64,000 nt of DNA. It comes from Fodinicola feengrottensis (lineage in GTDB: Bacteria; Actinomycetota; Actinomycetes; Mycobacteriales; HKI-0501). Position numbers and translations under genes: made by a program. Location: positions 51,487 to 115,486 of the forward strand of contig NZ_WOTO01000026.1 of assembly GCF_010993775.1 (NCBI RefSeq), written 5' to 3'. Each line of letters starts with the position of its first letter. Position 1 is the stretch's first letter. Shown piece by piece: positions 29,614-40,670 of this stretch. The notes under the pieces are model-generated. The model worked only from the letters and a program-made list of their open reading frames with translations, ran no database searches and was not told the origin of the DNA.

Positions 29614-29985
29614 CTTTCTCGACCCGGTCGGTGATCTGCGGGGTGGCGATCGTACGCAGGGTGACTTCGGTGAAGTGTGGGTGTCGACAGCCGGCAGTCC
29701 ACAGTGGACAGACACGGACGGCCACAATTCCGCTGGTGAAACTGCTCAAGATTCACAACAGCAACACCCGCGTCCCATCTGGTGGGATCGCAGGCCCATC
29801 AATCGGGAAGCTGCCGCCGGGTACGGGCCACTCCAGCCCCTAAAGTCCCAGAAACCTCAGGAGTCACAAAGTTTTCGTCTACGCGCGTCCTCAAACCCAC
29901 CCCCCACCCGATCTGGGGGGGGGCTAATTTAGACAGGGGGGTACGACAGTTTCGCGCCGTAGCAGGTATTCGGTGGGGTCCAGGT
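29614..29985. other. Intergenic stretch with one exact GTCCACAGTGGAC copy
   Basis: About 370 bases between the ansP terminator and the PhzF stop. No gene is supported in any frame. It holds the palindrome GTCCACAGTGGAC at 29697-29709, shared with two other sites, and a CCCACCCCCCACCC / GGGGGGGGG hairpin-like segment at about 29900-29930. Confidence 0.5.
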
Positions 29986-30646
29986 TCAGGCGTACGAGAC
30001 TCGGCCGCCGACGGCTACCCAGCCGTCCGGCTGGGCCTGGGTCAGGATCTGCGATCCGACACCTTGCCACACGTCCAACGCGCGCCCAAGGTGATGGGTG
30101 AGGACCACCGCGGCCGCTCCGGTGGCCTCGTCCTCGACGATGCCGTCGCCGCGGCGCGGGAACGCCCGGGTCCGGACCGTACCGGCCGCCTCATCCCGCC
30201 AAGCCCACGCGTACAACCATCCGGTGCACTCCGGCGGCGCCGGCAGCGCCTCGACAGCGGCCCCCGAGTCGTACTGCTCCGGATGCCGTCCAGCGGCCCA
30301 GTCAACGTGCCCGCGAATCCAGGTGAAGTCACCTTCCACCCAAGTCGGCACCGGACCGGCCGGCGGATACAGCGCCGCCGGGGCGACTCCTGCGCGGGCG
30401 AGCAACCACGCCGCACCCACCAGTGGGTGCCCGGCGAATGGCAGCCGGACGCTCGGCGTGTAGATGTCTACCGCACCTTTTTCGGCATCATCCACGAAAA
30501 CTGTCTCGCTGTAGCCGAGTTCCTTAGCCATCGCCTGCCGATCGTGCTGCCCAGGAACCGATGCGCCGTCCTGGACAACGCCCAACTTGTTGCCACCACC
30601 GCCGTCTGGACCGCAAAACACTTTTAAGCACCACGACCTGCGTCAT
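29986..30646 (-). CDS. PhzF-family isomerase-like protein, frameshifted start
   Basis: Enzyme of the diaminopimelate-epimerase fold PhzF family, about 220 residues. The catalytic Glu lies in LGYSETVFV; RLPFAGHPLVGAAWLL is the family's FAGHP motif; GIVEDEATGAAAVVL is the C-terminal EDPATG-like loop. ATG 30646 (MTQVVVLK) is in another frame: one A too many in AAAAG near 30622-30626 separates it from VFCGPDGGGGNKLG. Family members isomerise or epimerise small acids; phenazine synthesis is not implied because no other phz genes are present. It is divergent from the LAL regulator at 30709. Confidence 0.78.
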
Positions 30647-30708
30647 GATCCCATCGTACGATTGGACAGTTCCATAAGCAGTCCTCACAAGGTGGTTACA
30701 GTGAGGCG

Positions 30709-33521
30709 GTGACGATCAGCCGCGGCGAGCCAGGTGAGCGCCGCTTGGTGGGGCGCCACGCGGAGCGGGCGGCACTGTTGGAATCTCTCGACGCGGCCCA
30801 GGCCAGTAGCGGGCGGACCGTGCTGCTGCGCGGCGAAGCGGGCATCGGCAAGTCCCGGCTGGCCGCCGACGCGCTCGCGGTCGCCGCGAAGCGCGGGTTC
30901 GCGGTGCTCCAGGCCCGGGCGCATCCGCTGCGGGCAGGGCTCGCGTACGCACCGATCGTCGAGGCGGTACGCCCGCGGCTCGGCGCGATGGCGCGCGCCG
31001 AGGCCGCGCAGTTGCTGGCCGGACTCGATGACCTCGGGCGGCTGCTCGTCCATCCCGCGCTCACCGTCCCGGAGCCGGCCACCGACCCGGAGATGGCCAG
31101 GGCGCGGATGTTCGAAGCGGTTGCCCAGCTGGTCGAGCGGATCGCCGATCGGCGGCCAACCGTGCTTTTCGTTGACGACCTGCACTGGGCCGACCGCGGC
31201 TCGGTGGAGTTGCTGCACTACCTCGGGCGCAAGACGGCCGGCCTGCGGCTGCTGGTGCTGGGCAGCTATCGCGGCGACGAGATGAGCGACGGGCTTCGGG
31301 AGCTGGCCACCGGCGTACGCGACAACGGCCACGAGCTCGCGTTGGCGCCATTGGCCGACGCCGCGGTCGCCGCCGAACTGACCACCGACCTGCTCGGCGC
31401 CACTCCGCCCGCCGAGCTGCTCCAAGCGGTCACCGAACGCGCCAAGGGAGTGCCGCTTTTCGTTGCCGCACTGGTGAAAACCGGCGGTGACGCGGCGCTG
31501 GAATCCGGTCAGCTGCCTGTCATCGTACGAGACGTGGTGCTCGATCGGTTGCGTCGATTGCGGGCACCTGAGCGTCGACTGCTGGAGGTCATCGCGGTCG
31601 CCGGTGACGACGGCACCGCTGGGGTGATCGAGAAGGCCTGGGCATCGACCGGAAATTTCCAGGCAACACTGGGAAACCTACTGACCGATGGCTTGGTGGT
31701 GCAGGACGCGCAGTCCTATCGGGCGGCTCATCCGCTCTACGCCGAGGTGGCCTACGCGGAACTGACCGTACGGGAGCGGCGCGCCATGCACGCGGCTCTG
31801 GCCGCGGCCCTGGACGCCGTACGGCCCGACGATGTGCTCGCGCTGGCGCCGCATTACCTGGGCGCGGGTGACCTGACCTGATCGCGTCCGACCGGGCCAC
31901 CGAGGTGCTCGCCGCGGCCGGCTGGCGAGCCATTCACGTGCAGGCCTTCGAAGAGGCGATCCGCTATCTGACGATCGCCGTCGCCGAGGCGCGTGAGCTC
32001 GGCCGCGACGACCTGGCGGCCGAGCAGTTGTACGGGCTGTGCTGGGCGAACCTCGGGCTGGGCCGGGTCGACGACACCATCGCGGCCAGCCTGGAAAGCA
32101 TCGCGTTGATCGAGCGAGGCGCCCCGGACCACCGGTTGACGTGGCTGCGGGTGGTACGGGTGGTTTTGGAGTCGGAGCGCGGAAACCTTGCGGCGGCGGG
32201 CCAGTTTCTGCCCGCCGTCACGCAGCCTGGCGGGTCGATCGCCGACCTGTTGGCCCACCTGACCTTCACCATGCGGCTCGGCGACACCGCCGGCATGCGA
32301 AGGCTTTCCGGCCAGCTGATCGCCGCCGCCGAACGCGACCCGACCGCACCGACCGCACGCCACCTGGCCACGAGATCGCCTTGCTGCTCAAGGGCGATTT
32401 CGCCGCCGCGAGGGAGCAGGCGCAGCGTGCGGTGGACGCCCATCAACCCGGTGGGCCAGGCGCGGACATCATGCACAACCGGGCCCTGCGTGAACTCATC
32501 GGACTCTGCGCACTCGCTGGCGACACCGAGACCGCCATGAGTACGGCCCTCCTGCATCGCCGATACGTCTCCGAATACGGGATGTTGTTGGGGCGTCTGC
32601 GGTTCCGACCATTCGATCGGCATCGTGCGCTACCTGACCGGCGACCTGGCGGCCGCGCTGGCCGCGGTCGAGACCGGGCTCGGCATCGCCCGGCCGGCCG
32701 GTGCGCCCCGGTCACTGGCCCGTTTGTTGCTATGTAAGGCTTTCCTGCTGGCCGAGCGGAGCAGGCTGCGGGAAGCCACCAGGTGCACGGCCGAGGCGGC
32801 CGGCGCGACTTCCGGGGATTTCACGGACGATGTCGGACTGCGGGCGCTCACCGAATTGGCGAACCTCGCGATCGCGGTGAACGGCGCGAGCGTACGGCGG
32901 ACGACTTCCCCAGTCGCGGCGGTCGTGGCGTACGAACCCATCGCATCCTGCTTGATGTTGCTGTTCCAGGGAAGAGCCGCGATCCTTGCCGGCAATCGCG
33001 AGCAGGCCAGCGAAGTGATCTCGCAGCTACGGGATATCGGCCGTACGGCACCATTTTCGATCGCCCTCGCCGACCGGGTCGAAGGACTGACACTCGGCTC
33101 CGGACGACTGCTCGAGTCGGCCGCCACCCAGCTGGAAAGCATGGGCATGGCCGTACTGGCAGCCCAGACTCGGCTGGAGTTCCTCGAGCAGGACGGCGAC
33201 GCCGAGCCTGACCACGTGTCCACCTGCCTGGCCATCTTCGAAAAAGCCGAGATGACCGGCTGGGCGGACCGAGCCCGGCGACTGGCTCGGTCGTCCGGCG
33301 TCGCGCTGTCGGCGGGCCGCAAATCTGGGCCGCTCACCAAACGCGAACACCAGGTGGTCGAGCTGGTGAGCGAGGGACTGTCCAATGCGGACATCGCGGC
33401 CCGGCTTTTTCTCAGCGAACGCACTGTCGAAGCGCACCTCCGCAGCTGCTATGCACGCCTCGGCCTGTCTTCGCGGGTCGCGCTGGCAAAATGGGCGGAC
33501 GATCAGACCATGCGAGCGTAG
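30709..33521 (+). CDS. LuxR-LAL regulator with AAA domain, frameshifted
   Basis: Large ATP-binding LuxR regulator of about 935 residues: N-terminal LVGRHAERAALLESL, Walker A RGEAGIGKSRLAA, Walker B VLFVDDLHWADRG, a long TPR-like middle, and C-terminal LuxR HTH (LTKREHQVVELVSEGLSNAD, LSERTVEAHLRSCYARLG). GTG at 30709. Frames break at about 31880, 32370 and 32610. LAL proteins often control secondary metabolism or sugar use. Its tail overlaps the convergent VOC gene by 19 bases. Confidence 0.82.
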
Positions 33522-33942
33522 CCAGGCTTGTCCGTGTGGTCCTGCGCGTCCTGATCGCTGGTGCTGTAAAGCCGGATCTCGGTGCCGTCCGGGTCCCGGA
33601 AAATCACCCGCCAACCTCTCGTCCCGTCGATCACCCCGGAGTGCTCGACGCCAAGCTCAGTCAACCTGGCCGCCCACTCGTCAGCCGCGGCCCGATCGGC
33701 GATCGAGAAGCACACCGGGTCGAAGCCGGCCGCCGCCCCCCCGCCGCCGCGGCCGGGTTCTCCTGCAGGGAAATCGGCACCGCGAGCCCTTCAACGAACC
33801 CACCGACGCCTTTGACCACCCCGTGCTCATCCGGAAAGTCGAACGCCACCCGGTAGCCGAGCACCCGCTCGTACCATTCACGACTGATGGCCAGGTCGCT
33901 GACCGGATATTTGACGTGGTGGATCCCGGTAAGCACGGGCAT
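33503..33942 (-). CDS. VOC-family (glyoxalase-like) protein, frameshifted
   Basis: Two beta-alpha-beta-beta-beta modules of the vicinal oxygen chelate fold, about 146 residues: GIHHVKYPVSDLAISREWYE starts module one with a metal-site His, and RVIFRDPDGTEIRLYS ends module two with a metal-site Glu. The modules lie in different frames, joined in a run of eight C near 33735-33745. Such proteins include glyoxalases, dioxygenases and antibiotic-binding proteins; the substrate is unknown. Confidence 0.75.
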
Positions 33943-34034
33943 GGTTCGGACCTCCTGGAGTTTCCCGCCACCGTACGAGAACCTCGGCCGGCTTGCCAGC
34001 GGAGCTGCGCGATGGTGAATCCACCGCGCCCCTT

Positions 34035-34466
34035 TCAGGCGCCAGCCGAGCAGGCGGCGGCGATCGCGGCCGTGTCCCAGTAGAACGGCCGAACTCCGGC
34101 GATGCGCTCATCCCGGACCGTGATCGTCTGCAAGATCGGAAATTCCAACTCCCGCCCGGTGGCACGCGCCCGGGCCTGGACCTGGGTCAGCACCACAAGG
34201 GGATCCGCGGTGGCCAGATACGCCTGCTCCACCATCTCGAACGCCTCCCACGCCTGGCTCATCGCGACGAAGAACCGCTCCATTCCATCGTGACCACGCC
34301 ACGTGCCGCCGTACGGAAGCGCCGCCGCTTGGTGCAACACCACATCGGGCGCGAAGTACGGCGCGAGCGGGGCAAAACTCGCCTTGCCCGGACCGCCAGC
34401 CGCCAAGTACTCCCCTTCCGCCGCGTACATGCTTTCCAGTACGGACAGATCAGTTTTCGTTCTCAT
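34035..34466 (-). CDS. NTF2/SnoaL-like protein
   Basis: Intact protein of about 143 residues with the NTF2-like cone fold: VLESMYAAEGEYLAAG, YFAPDVVLHQAAALPYGGTW, RGHDGMERFFVAM and the C-terminal RIAGVRPFYWD strand. ATG 34466 (MRTKTDL) is chosen because translation further upstream is not family-like. Members range from polyketide cyclases to steroid isomerases and structural proteins. The divergent acyl-CoA dehydrogenase suggests a shared promoter region. Confidence 0.75.
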   Translation of the reverse strand: MRTKTDLSVLESMYAAEGEYLAAGGPGKASFAPLAPYFAPDVVLHQAAALPYGGTWRGHDGMERFFVAMSQAWEAFEMVEQAYLATADPLVVLTQVQARARATGRELEFPILQTITVRDERIAGVRPFYWDTAAIAAACSAGA

Positions 34467-34650
34467 GACCCCAGCATCGCCGTCCACAGTGGACAAAGCT
34501 GGCGGGAATCCGACTTGCAGTTCGCTCGTACAGCCGACGGGTGACTCAGTCCACAGCCAGCTGAGCGCTCGCGCCATTGACCCGCCTGACCCGCGGGCAC
34601 AGAATCGGCCGTACAGATGGTTGCGCGACCAGCCCGCTGGAGGACAGCTC

Positions 34651-35811
34651 GTGAGCACGCTGAGCCCGGAAGAGCAACAGATTGTCGACGTCGTCCGCGA
34701 TTTCGTCGACCGGGAGGTGCGCCCGGTCGCCCGCGAGCTCGAGCACGCCAACGAATACCCGGAAAAACTCATCGAACAAATGAAGTCGTTGGGCATTTTC
34801 GGGCTCGCGATCCCGGGTCCGTACGGCGAGGCCGCTGTCTCCACGCCGTGTTACGTACGAGTCACCGAACAACTCGCTCGCGGCTGGATGAGCCTCGCCG
34901 GTGCCATGGGCGGGCACACCGTGGTCGCCAAGTTGATTCTCACTTTCGGTACGGAGGAACAGAAGCAACGATGGCTGCCGCGGATGGCGACCGGGCAGGT
35001 ACGAGCCACCATGGCACTGACCGAGCCGGGCGGCGGCTCCGACCTGCAGGCACTGACCACGGTGGCCCGCAAGGAGACCGGCAGTTATGTCATCAATGGC
35101 GCCAAAACGTGGATCACCAACGCCCGGCGCTCCGGTCTTGTCGCGCTGCTGGTGAAAACAGACCCGGCGGCGGAACCAGCACACCGCGGGATCAGCATCC
35201 TGCTGGTCGAACACGGCCCGGGGCTCACTGTTTCCCGCGATCTTCCCAAGCTGGGCTACAAAGGCGTGGAGAGCTGTGAACTCGCCTTCACCGACTTCCG
35301 GACGCCGCTGGACAGCCTGCTGGGCGAGGGCGAGGGCGAGGGTTTCGCGCAAATGATGAAAGGCCTGGAAATCGGCCGCATCCAGGTGGCTTCCCGCGCC
35401 CTGGGCGTCGGGCACGCGGCGCTCGACGACGCGCTGCGGTACGCGCAGGAAAGGGAGACTTTCGGCAAACCGATCTGGCGCCACCAGTCCATCGGCAACT
35501 ACCTCGCCGACATGGCCACCAGCCTCACCGCCGCCCGCCAGCTCGTCCTGATGGCCGCCGAACGGTACGACTCCGGGCAACGCTGCGACCTGGAGGCCGG
35601 CATGGCCAAACTGTTCGCGTCCGAAACCGCCATGTCGATCGCGCTCAACGCCGTACGCATCCATGGCGGCTACGGCTATTCCACCGAGTTCGACGTCGAG
35701 CGCTACCTGCTGCGCGACGCGCCGCTGATGATCGTCGGCGAAGGCACCAACGAAATCCAGCGCAACGTCATCGCCGCGCAGCTCATCGCCCGCGGTGGCC
35801 CACCAGAGTGA
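34651..35811 (+). CDS. Acyl-CoA dehydrogenase
   Basis: Intact FAD enzyme of 386 residues that oxidises an acyl-CoA to the 2-enoyl-CoA. GTG 34651 follows GGAGGA. Marks: MALTEPGGGSDLQA (flavin-binding loop), WITNARRSGL, the helical C-terminal domain with FGKPIWRHQSIGNYLADMA, and IVGEGTNEIQRNVIA with the Glu in the position of the catalytic base of the medium-chain type. The acyl chain specificity is unknown. The final stretch IRAAQLIARG-like (VIAAQLIARGG) is typical. Confidence 0.9.
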   Translation: MSTLSPEEQQIVDVVRDFVDREVRPVARELEHANEYPEKLIEQMKSLGIFGLAIPGPYGEAAVSTPCYVRVTEQLARGWMSLAGAMGGHTVVAKLILTFGTEEQKQRWLPRMATGQVRATMALTEPGGGSDLQALTTVARKETGSYVINGAKTWITNARRSGLVALLVKTDPAAEPAHRGISILLVEHGPGLTVSRDLPKLGYKGVESCELAFTDFRTPLDSLLGEGEGEGFAQMMKGLEIGRIQVASRALGVGHAALDDALRYAQERETFGKPIWRHQSIGNYLADMATSLTAARQLVLMAAERYDSGQRCDLEAGMAKLFASETAMSIALNAVRIHGGYGYSTEFDVERYLLRDAPLMIVGEGTNEIQRNVIAAQLIARGGPPE

Positions 35812-35831
35812 TCGGACAGGCGATGTGACGC

Positions 35832-35848
35832 TGCTCGGCCGCCGAGCA
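35832..35848. terminator. Short hairpin between convergent genes
   Basis: TGCTCGG-CCG-CCGAGCA, a perfect 7-bp stem 20 bases after the acyl-CoA dehydrogenase stop and 29 bases from the stop of the convergent glutaminase gene. It may stop transcription from both sides. No T-tract. Confidence 0.5.
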
Positions 35849-35876
35849 ACTCATTTCCCCATAATTGATCAGCGAC

Positions 35877-38022
35877 TCAGCGCGGCAAGGTCAGCAATGC
35901 GAAGACACCGCCAATCACTGGCCGGGCCTGGAATCCTTGCTGGCGACCGGAAAGCGTGTCGTACCAGTCGGTGAAGGGCACTCTGTTCGGGGTGGTGTTG
36001 GCGAAGTTGTAAACGTCCGTGATCAGCGCGTCCCGGATAGCGGCGTTGCGGTGCTGCCAGGCGGCGGTCCACAACTCCCAGTCGGTTTTGGTGTACGAAT
36101 GCCGTAGATCCAGCGGCACGCCGTATTGGTTGCGGTGCGCCAAATACCAGGCGGCCTCGTGATCGGCGACCGTGGAGGAGATCAACCCGAGGCCCAGCAG
36201 TTGGTCTGGATAGCCGTTGTATTTCTGGCTCCAGGTGTTCGGCTGGTCGTACGCGAGCCGCAAATGCGCGCCGTCCTGCCCCATCGTCGCCCATTGTCCG
36301 ATGTAGTCACGGGCGGTGCTGAGATAGTGCGTCGCATCGGCCGCGTTCTGAGCTGCGGTGCTGATGATCCGGCTCATCGCACCAACGCCGACAATGCCCT
36401 TCAGTGCCAGGTTCACGCTGTGCGCGATCCAGCCGGTGAAGTCGTCGGTTTGGTTCTGTAGGCCGGGATCCAGCGCGTTGCCGACCAGGTAATCGGCCCA
36501 GCGCTTGAGAATGGGATAGTGCGCGGCAGCGAACGTCTTCGCGTCCGCGGCAGTGAGTCGGGCGAGGTAGCCGGCGGTCATGATCAACATGTTCGCCGAC
36601 TCCTCGACCGGCATGTCCTCCTCCTGCCCGTCGTTGTGGCCGGCCGCGTCGGGATAGTGCGAGCCGAGATCGTGCTCGGCGTAGTCCTTCGGCCAGCCGC
36701 CGTTCTCCGCGTAGTCCAGCAGCGGCGCGAGCAGCAGGCCGAGGCGTTGCGGGTCCAGATAAAGGAAAATCGGCATGCCGGGGTACGTGACGTCCACAGT
36801 GGACACGTTGCCGTCGCTGGAGATCTCCTTCAGGAAGGCCCACGGCTTCCCATCGCGTACGACCCAACTCGGTGCCGCCGTACGCCTGCCGAACCGCCAA
36901 CGCGCACAGCGCCGCGTACTTGTCCCCGCCCACCGCCCGCGCGTCCGCGGTCACCTTGTTGTCCAATGTGGACGCTCGGCCGCTGGCGGCGACGAAGTCG
37001 GTGTGGAACGCGGCCACCATGTCCTGCCAGGAAGGCCAGTACGAGGTCCACAGCGGCTGCAGCGGCGCGCCGAGATAGCGCATCGCCGGCTGGCGTACGT
37101 GCCCGATGGACACCACGAACGGGTCGGTGGCGGCGCTTACCCGGCCGAAGTCGAGGTTGAGCCCGAGCACCGGCCAGTGGTCGCCAATCGCGCGCGGCTG
37201 GTTCGGGTCGGTAGTGCCGGCCAGCTTCCCGGCCTGCACCGCGGCCGCCCGCACCACTTGGTCCTCACCAATTTGCCAGGTCAGGCCGCTGCGCTCGGGC
37301 GTACTCCAGACGACGGTCCCCCAGGACGCCATGTCACCGTTCTCGGCCAGCACTGACGGAGCCCGAGGGCGTGACGGTCAACGACCGTACGCCGGAGGTG
37401 CTCGCCGACGCCCAGCCGACCTTGGTCCCGCTGTCGCCGTGCGCCCACTCCGCCGAGACATCGATGTAAACGCTCACCGCGTGCGCCTTGCCGTCCGCGC
37501 TGGACGCCCGCATCGACAGGTACGACAGCGGGGCGGACTGTCGCCGCAGGTCGCCCGGCTCGATCGGCGACAGGAACGTGACGACCAGCTCGACTCCGCC
37601 ACCGGTCAGAGTGAAGGTGGACCGGGTCGCGGTGGTGACGAGTGAGATCTGTGACATGCCTTGCGACACCGGCGCGGCGTCCACCGCGGGCGCGCCCATA
37701 AAGACGTAGGGCACGCCGTCGATCCGGACGATGCCGGTCATCGCGGTGGTCCGGCCGGTCCAGAAGGACGGCCAGGTGCCGGGCAGCGAGTCCGAAGCGA
37801 GCCAGGTGCTCAGGTACGGCGACCGAACGGCCAGCGGGGTAGCCGGCGGGCGAATCGGCTCGACGTCGACAGCCGATTCTGTCCGCGACCAGGTTGCGCG
37901 AACGCCGTTCCGCCGAGCACCGGCACAGCCGCGGCGGACAGCCCCGCGATCGAACCGGCCCGCAGGATATTGCGCCTCGACATCCCACCAGAGGTCTTCC
38001 GATGCCGCCCCAACTCGCCCAT
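35877..38022 (-). CDS. Tat-exported GtaA-like glutaminase-family protein, frameshifted
   Basis: Secreted protein of about 715 residues of the fungal glutaminase A-like family (DUF5127/DUF4965/DUF1793 modules). ATG 38022 follows GGGAGGCG and opens a Tat signal (SRRNILRAGSIAGLS). MRYLGAPLQPLWTSYWPSWQ and HDLGSHYPDAAGHNDGQEE plus VEESANMLIMTAGYLARL are the family hallmarks; WPKDYAEHD and the acidic pocket suit an alpha/alpha-barrel. Frames break near 37800, 37370 and 36800. The name glutaminase rests on the fungal enzyme; the bacterial substrate is uncertain and may be a carbohydrate. Confidence 0.75.
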
Positions 38023-38124
38023 GAGCGCCTCCCGTCCAGGTGCCACAACACGGCCGATTGCAGCCTATTGGCGCCCAAGGCGGGATTTGCCATCACAACT
38101 GTGACCAGGACCGGTCACCTTCGG

Positions 38125-38802
38125 TCACTCGCCAGCCCACCGGGCGGCCGCCTGGTCCAGGGCGCGTTCTAGGGCCTCGCGTACGGCGTCACCGGCCAGC
38201 GCCCGGAAGCGGGTCACCGCGGCGGTCAGCTCGGCTGGCCGATCTCCGGCCACATACCGCGCGAACAGGGCGACATACCGATCGGCGATCCGGGACACGT
38301 CGGCCGTGAGCGCTTCGAATTCGTCCAGCGCCACCGCTGGCGGGACGCCGTGTTCGGCGAGCGTGAGTCCGACCTCCTCGAGGAAGGTCGGGCTCGGGGC
38401 TCGTACGCTTGAACCGTCCGGCGCTACCTCCATAAGACCGAGGTCCACGGCCCGGGTAATCACCGCCGGGTCAATTTCTCCGTCCGGGAACAGCGCCAGG
38501 AACCGAGCTGGATCGAGCTCGGCCGCCGGCCGCCCCTGGGCGATGCCGAGGAGCTCGTCCAGATGGGCACCGCGCCGGTGGCCGTCGAAGAGCTCCTTGA
38601 TCGCGGCCAGCGAGTATCCCCGCCGCTGCAACGATCCAATGGCCTGCAACCGCTCGACATGAGCGCTTGAGTAGTAGCCGACCCGGCCCCGCACCTCGGG
38701 CGGATCGAGCAGGCCTTTCGACTGGTAGAGCCGCAGGGTCGACGTTTTCGTACCGGTCTGGTGCGCCAGTTCGTCGATGGTCAGGTCAGGCACCCGGCTC
38801 AC
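38125..38802 (-). CDS. MerR-family regulator
   Basis: Intact regulator of 225 residues. N-terminal winged helix: LTIDELAHQTGTKTSTLRLY and VGYYSSAHVERLQAIGSLQRR are typical MerR helices. The C-terminal 130 residues are an unrecognised helical effector domain with no Cys, so no metal thiolate sensing. Its GTG at 38802 faces the membrane acyltransferase gene (start 38860) across 57 bases, so it likely controls that pair. Confidence 0.82.
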   Translation of the reverse strand: MSRVPDLTIDELAHQTGTKTSTLRLYQSKGLLDPPEVRGRVGYYSSAHVERLQAIGSLQRRGYSLAAIKELFDGHRRGAHLDELLGIAQGRPAAELDPARFLALFPDGEIDPAVITRAVDLGLMEVAPDGSSVRAPSPTFLEEVGLTLAEHGVPPAVALDEFEALTADVSRIADRYVALFARYVAGDRPAELTAAVTRFRALAGDAVREALERALDQAAARWAGE

Positions 38803-38859
38803 TCTATGCCGCCCGCCACTATTACACCAGTCAGAACCTCTCTAGTGTTTACTAGCTAG

Positions 38860-39629
38860 GTGACTACTACTAGTGCCGTACGCCTGATCGTCATCATCTT
38901 GACGCTGTACGTGGCCTGCAAGATTGCGGTCCTGTGGCGCGGTCCGCGCCCCACCGGCGGCTCGCTGTGCGTGTATCTGCTGTGGCCGGGCATGGACACC
39001 CGCCCGTTCCTGCGCCGATCGCCGCACCGCGGCTGGCCGTGGCTGGGGCGCGGACTGATCGGGCTGGGCCTCGGCGTCGCCGGCACGGTCGCCCTTCGCT
39101 GGGCGGCCCCGCACCTGGGCCGGTACGCCGTCGGCTGGCTGGGTGTCGCGCGGTCTTCCTCACCGCCGTCCATCTGGGGTTCGCCGACCTGCTGAGCGGC
39201 GGCCTGCGACGAGCCGGTTATCCGGTCCGGCGACTGTTCCGCGACCCGCTACGGAGCCGGTCACTGGCTGAGTTCTGGTCCCGCCGCTGGAATCTGGCGT
39301 ACGTCGAACTCACCAGGATGCTGTGTTTCTCCCACCGCTGCGCCGCTGGCTGGGCCGCGTCGCCGTACCCAGCCGCGTTCCTGCTTTCCGGTGTCCTGCA
39401 CGAACTCGCGATCAGCGTGCCGGTCAACGCCTGGTACGGCGGACCGCTCGCGTACTTCGGTTTGCACGCGGTCCTCACCACGGCCGAGTCCCGGCTGCGG
39501 ATCCACCGCTGGCCGGTCGCGCTGGCCCGGCTGTGGACCTGGCTGGCGATCCTCGCGCCGCTGCCGCTGCTGTTCCACACGCCCTTTCGCGAAGCCCTCG
39601 TCACCCCACTTTTCTGGAGCGGATCATGA
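38860..39629 (+). CDS. MBOAT/wax-synthase-like acyltransferase, frameshifted
   Basis: Multi-helix membrane protein of about 256 residues. EFWSRRWNLAY is the conserved MBOAT_2 motif of wax synthases and alginate acetylation proteins, and LLSGVLHELAIS holds the catalytic His. The first half lies in another frame (break near 39150). A compensated pair of shifts near 39330 and 39370 hides VFLPPLRRWLGRVAV in the other frame. Family members transfer acyl groups from acyl-CoA to a lipid or alcohol. The next gene overlaps as ATGA. Confidence 0.75.
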
Positions 39630-40054
39630 ACCTGATCTTCGACATCGCCCTCTGGCTCGCCACCGCCGGCCAGATCGGCCTGCTGATCGTCAGCGTCAGC
39701 GTGCCTCGGGTACTGAACTGGCGTACCGAGTTGCCCAAACTTTCCCCGATCAACGGCAAACTCATGTGGATTTACGGCGGGTACGTGGTTTTCACGTACC
39801 TCGCGTTCAGCGTGCTCACCGTCGTGTTGCACAGCGACCTGCTGCGCGGCGACCGCTCGGCCACCGCGCTCGCGGTGTTCATCGGCCTTTACTGGCTGAT
39901 CAGGTTGCTGGTCGACCCGTGGATGGGATCGGGGGGGCACTGGCCGACCGGCCGACTGTTCGGGCTCGCCCATGTCGCGCTCAACCTGGTGTTCGCGTTT
40001 TTCGCCGCCACTTACCTCATCCTGGCCGGCTGGCACCTTTTTGGTCTCTCGTAG
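39626..40054 (+). CDS. Membrane partner of the acyltransferase
   Basis: Protein of 142 residues with four predicted helices (IALWLATAGQIGLLIVSVSV first, then YVVFTYLAFSVLTVVL, ALAVFIGLYWLIRLLV and ALNLVFAFFAATYLILAG). Translation is coupled to the MBOAT gene (ATG 39626 inside its TGA). I do not recognise a named family; a helper or substrate-channel role for the acyltransferase is inference. Confidence 0.65.
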   Translation: MNLIFDIALWLATAGQIGLLIVSVSVPRVLNWRTELPKLSPINGKLMWIYGGYVVFTYLAFSVLTVVLHSDLLRGDRSATALAVFIGLYWLIRLLVDPWMGSGGHWPTGRLFGLAHVALNLVFAFFAATYLILAGWHLFGLS

Positions 40055-40064
40055 GGCATCGGCG

Positions 40065-40670
40065 TCAAACAACCAGGGCGGTCGCCCCGTACACGGCGGT
40101 GATCACCAGCCCCACGACGACAAACCCGACACAGCCGGCGAGCCACTGAGCCGCCGTACGACCCATCCTTATCGCGCCGACCACTCCACACGCGGCTCCC
40201 AACACCATCGAGCCGATCCCGTACCAGAACAGTTCGGGCTGGCCGACGAAAAACGCGAGGTGTGCGCCTTCGCCAAGCAGGATGCCGGCTGGTACGGCGA
40301 GGCCGGCCAATCGCCACCACGGCGACTCACCGCGAAGCAATCCGGCGGCGAGGCCACCGATCGCGCCGAACACCACCGCCGCCACCAGCCAGAACCCGAT
40401 AGCCGCAAAGGAGACATCGAACCCGCGCAACACGGTCGTCAGGTAATAGCCGGCCACCTCGCCGGCCAGGACAAACACGCCCAAGGCGACCGCCTCCCAG
40501 CCCGTACGGCGAAACAGGTAGGCAACCAGGATCCCGGCGAGCGCCCAGGGCGCGCCGGAGTTCGCCAGCGGGCTGACCGCGGCCGGCAGCACGGTCTGCA
40601 GGAGGGACGTCGCGATCCCCAGCAACAGCCCGATGACAACCGCGATCGCCGATCGCAACAGGATCTTCAT
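40065..40670 (-). CDS. Six-helix membrane protein (DUF6518-like)
   Basis: Intact membrane protein of 201 residues. Six alternating hydrophobic helices, with Gly-rich AIGGLAAGLLRGESPWWRL in the middle and the N-terminal IAVVIGLLLGIATSLLQ. I associate the pattern with a common actinobacterial family of unknown role. It converges on the previous gene and diverges from helD across 140 bases. Confidence 0.6.
   Translation of the reverse strand: MKILLRSAIAVVIGLLLGIATSLLQTVLPAAVSPLANSGAPWALAGILVAYLFRRTGWEAVALGVFVLAGEVAGYYLTTVLRGFDVSFAAIGFWLVAAVVFGAIGGLAAGLLRGESPWWRLAGLAVPAGILLGEGAHLAFFVGQPELFWYGIGSMVLGAACGVVGAIRMGRTAAQWLAGCVGFVVVGLVITAVYGATALVV

Noticed and set aside
29986..30646. Phenazine biosynthesis locus
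   Set aside because: Only a PhzF-fold gene is present; no phzA, B, D, E or G neighbours.
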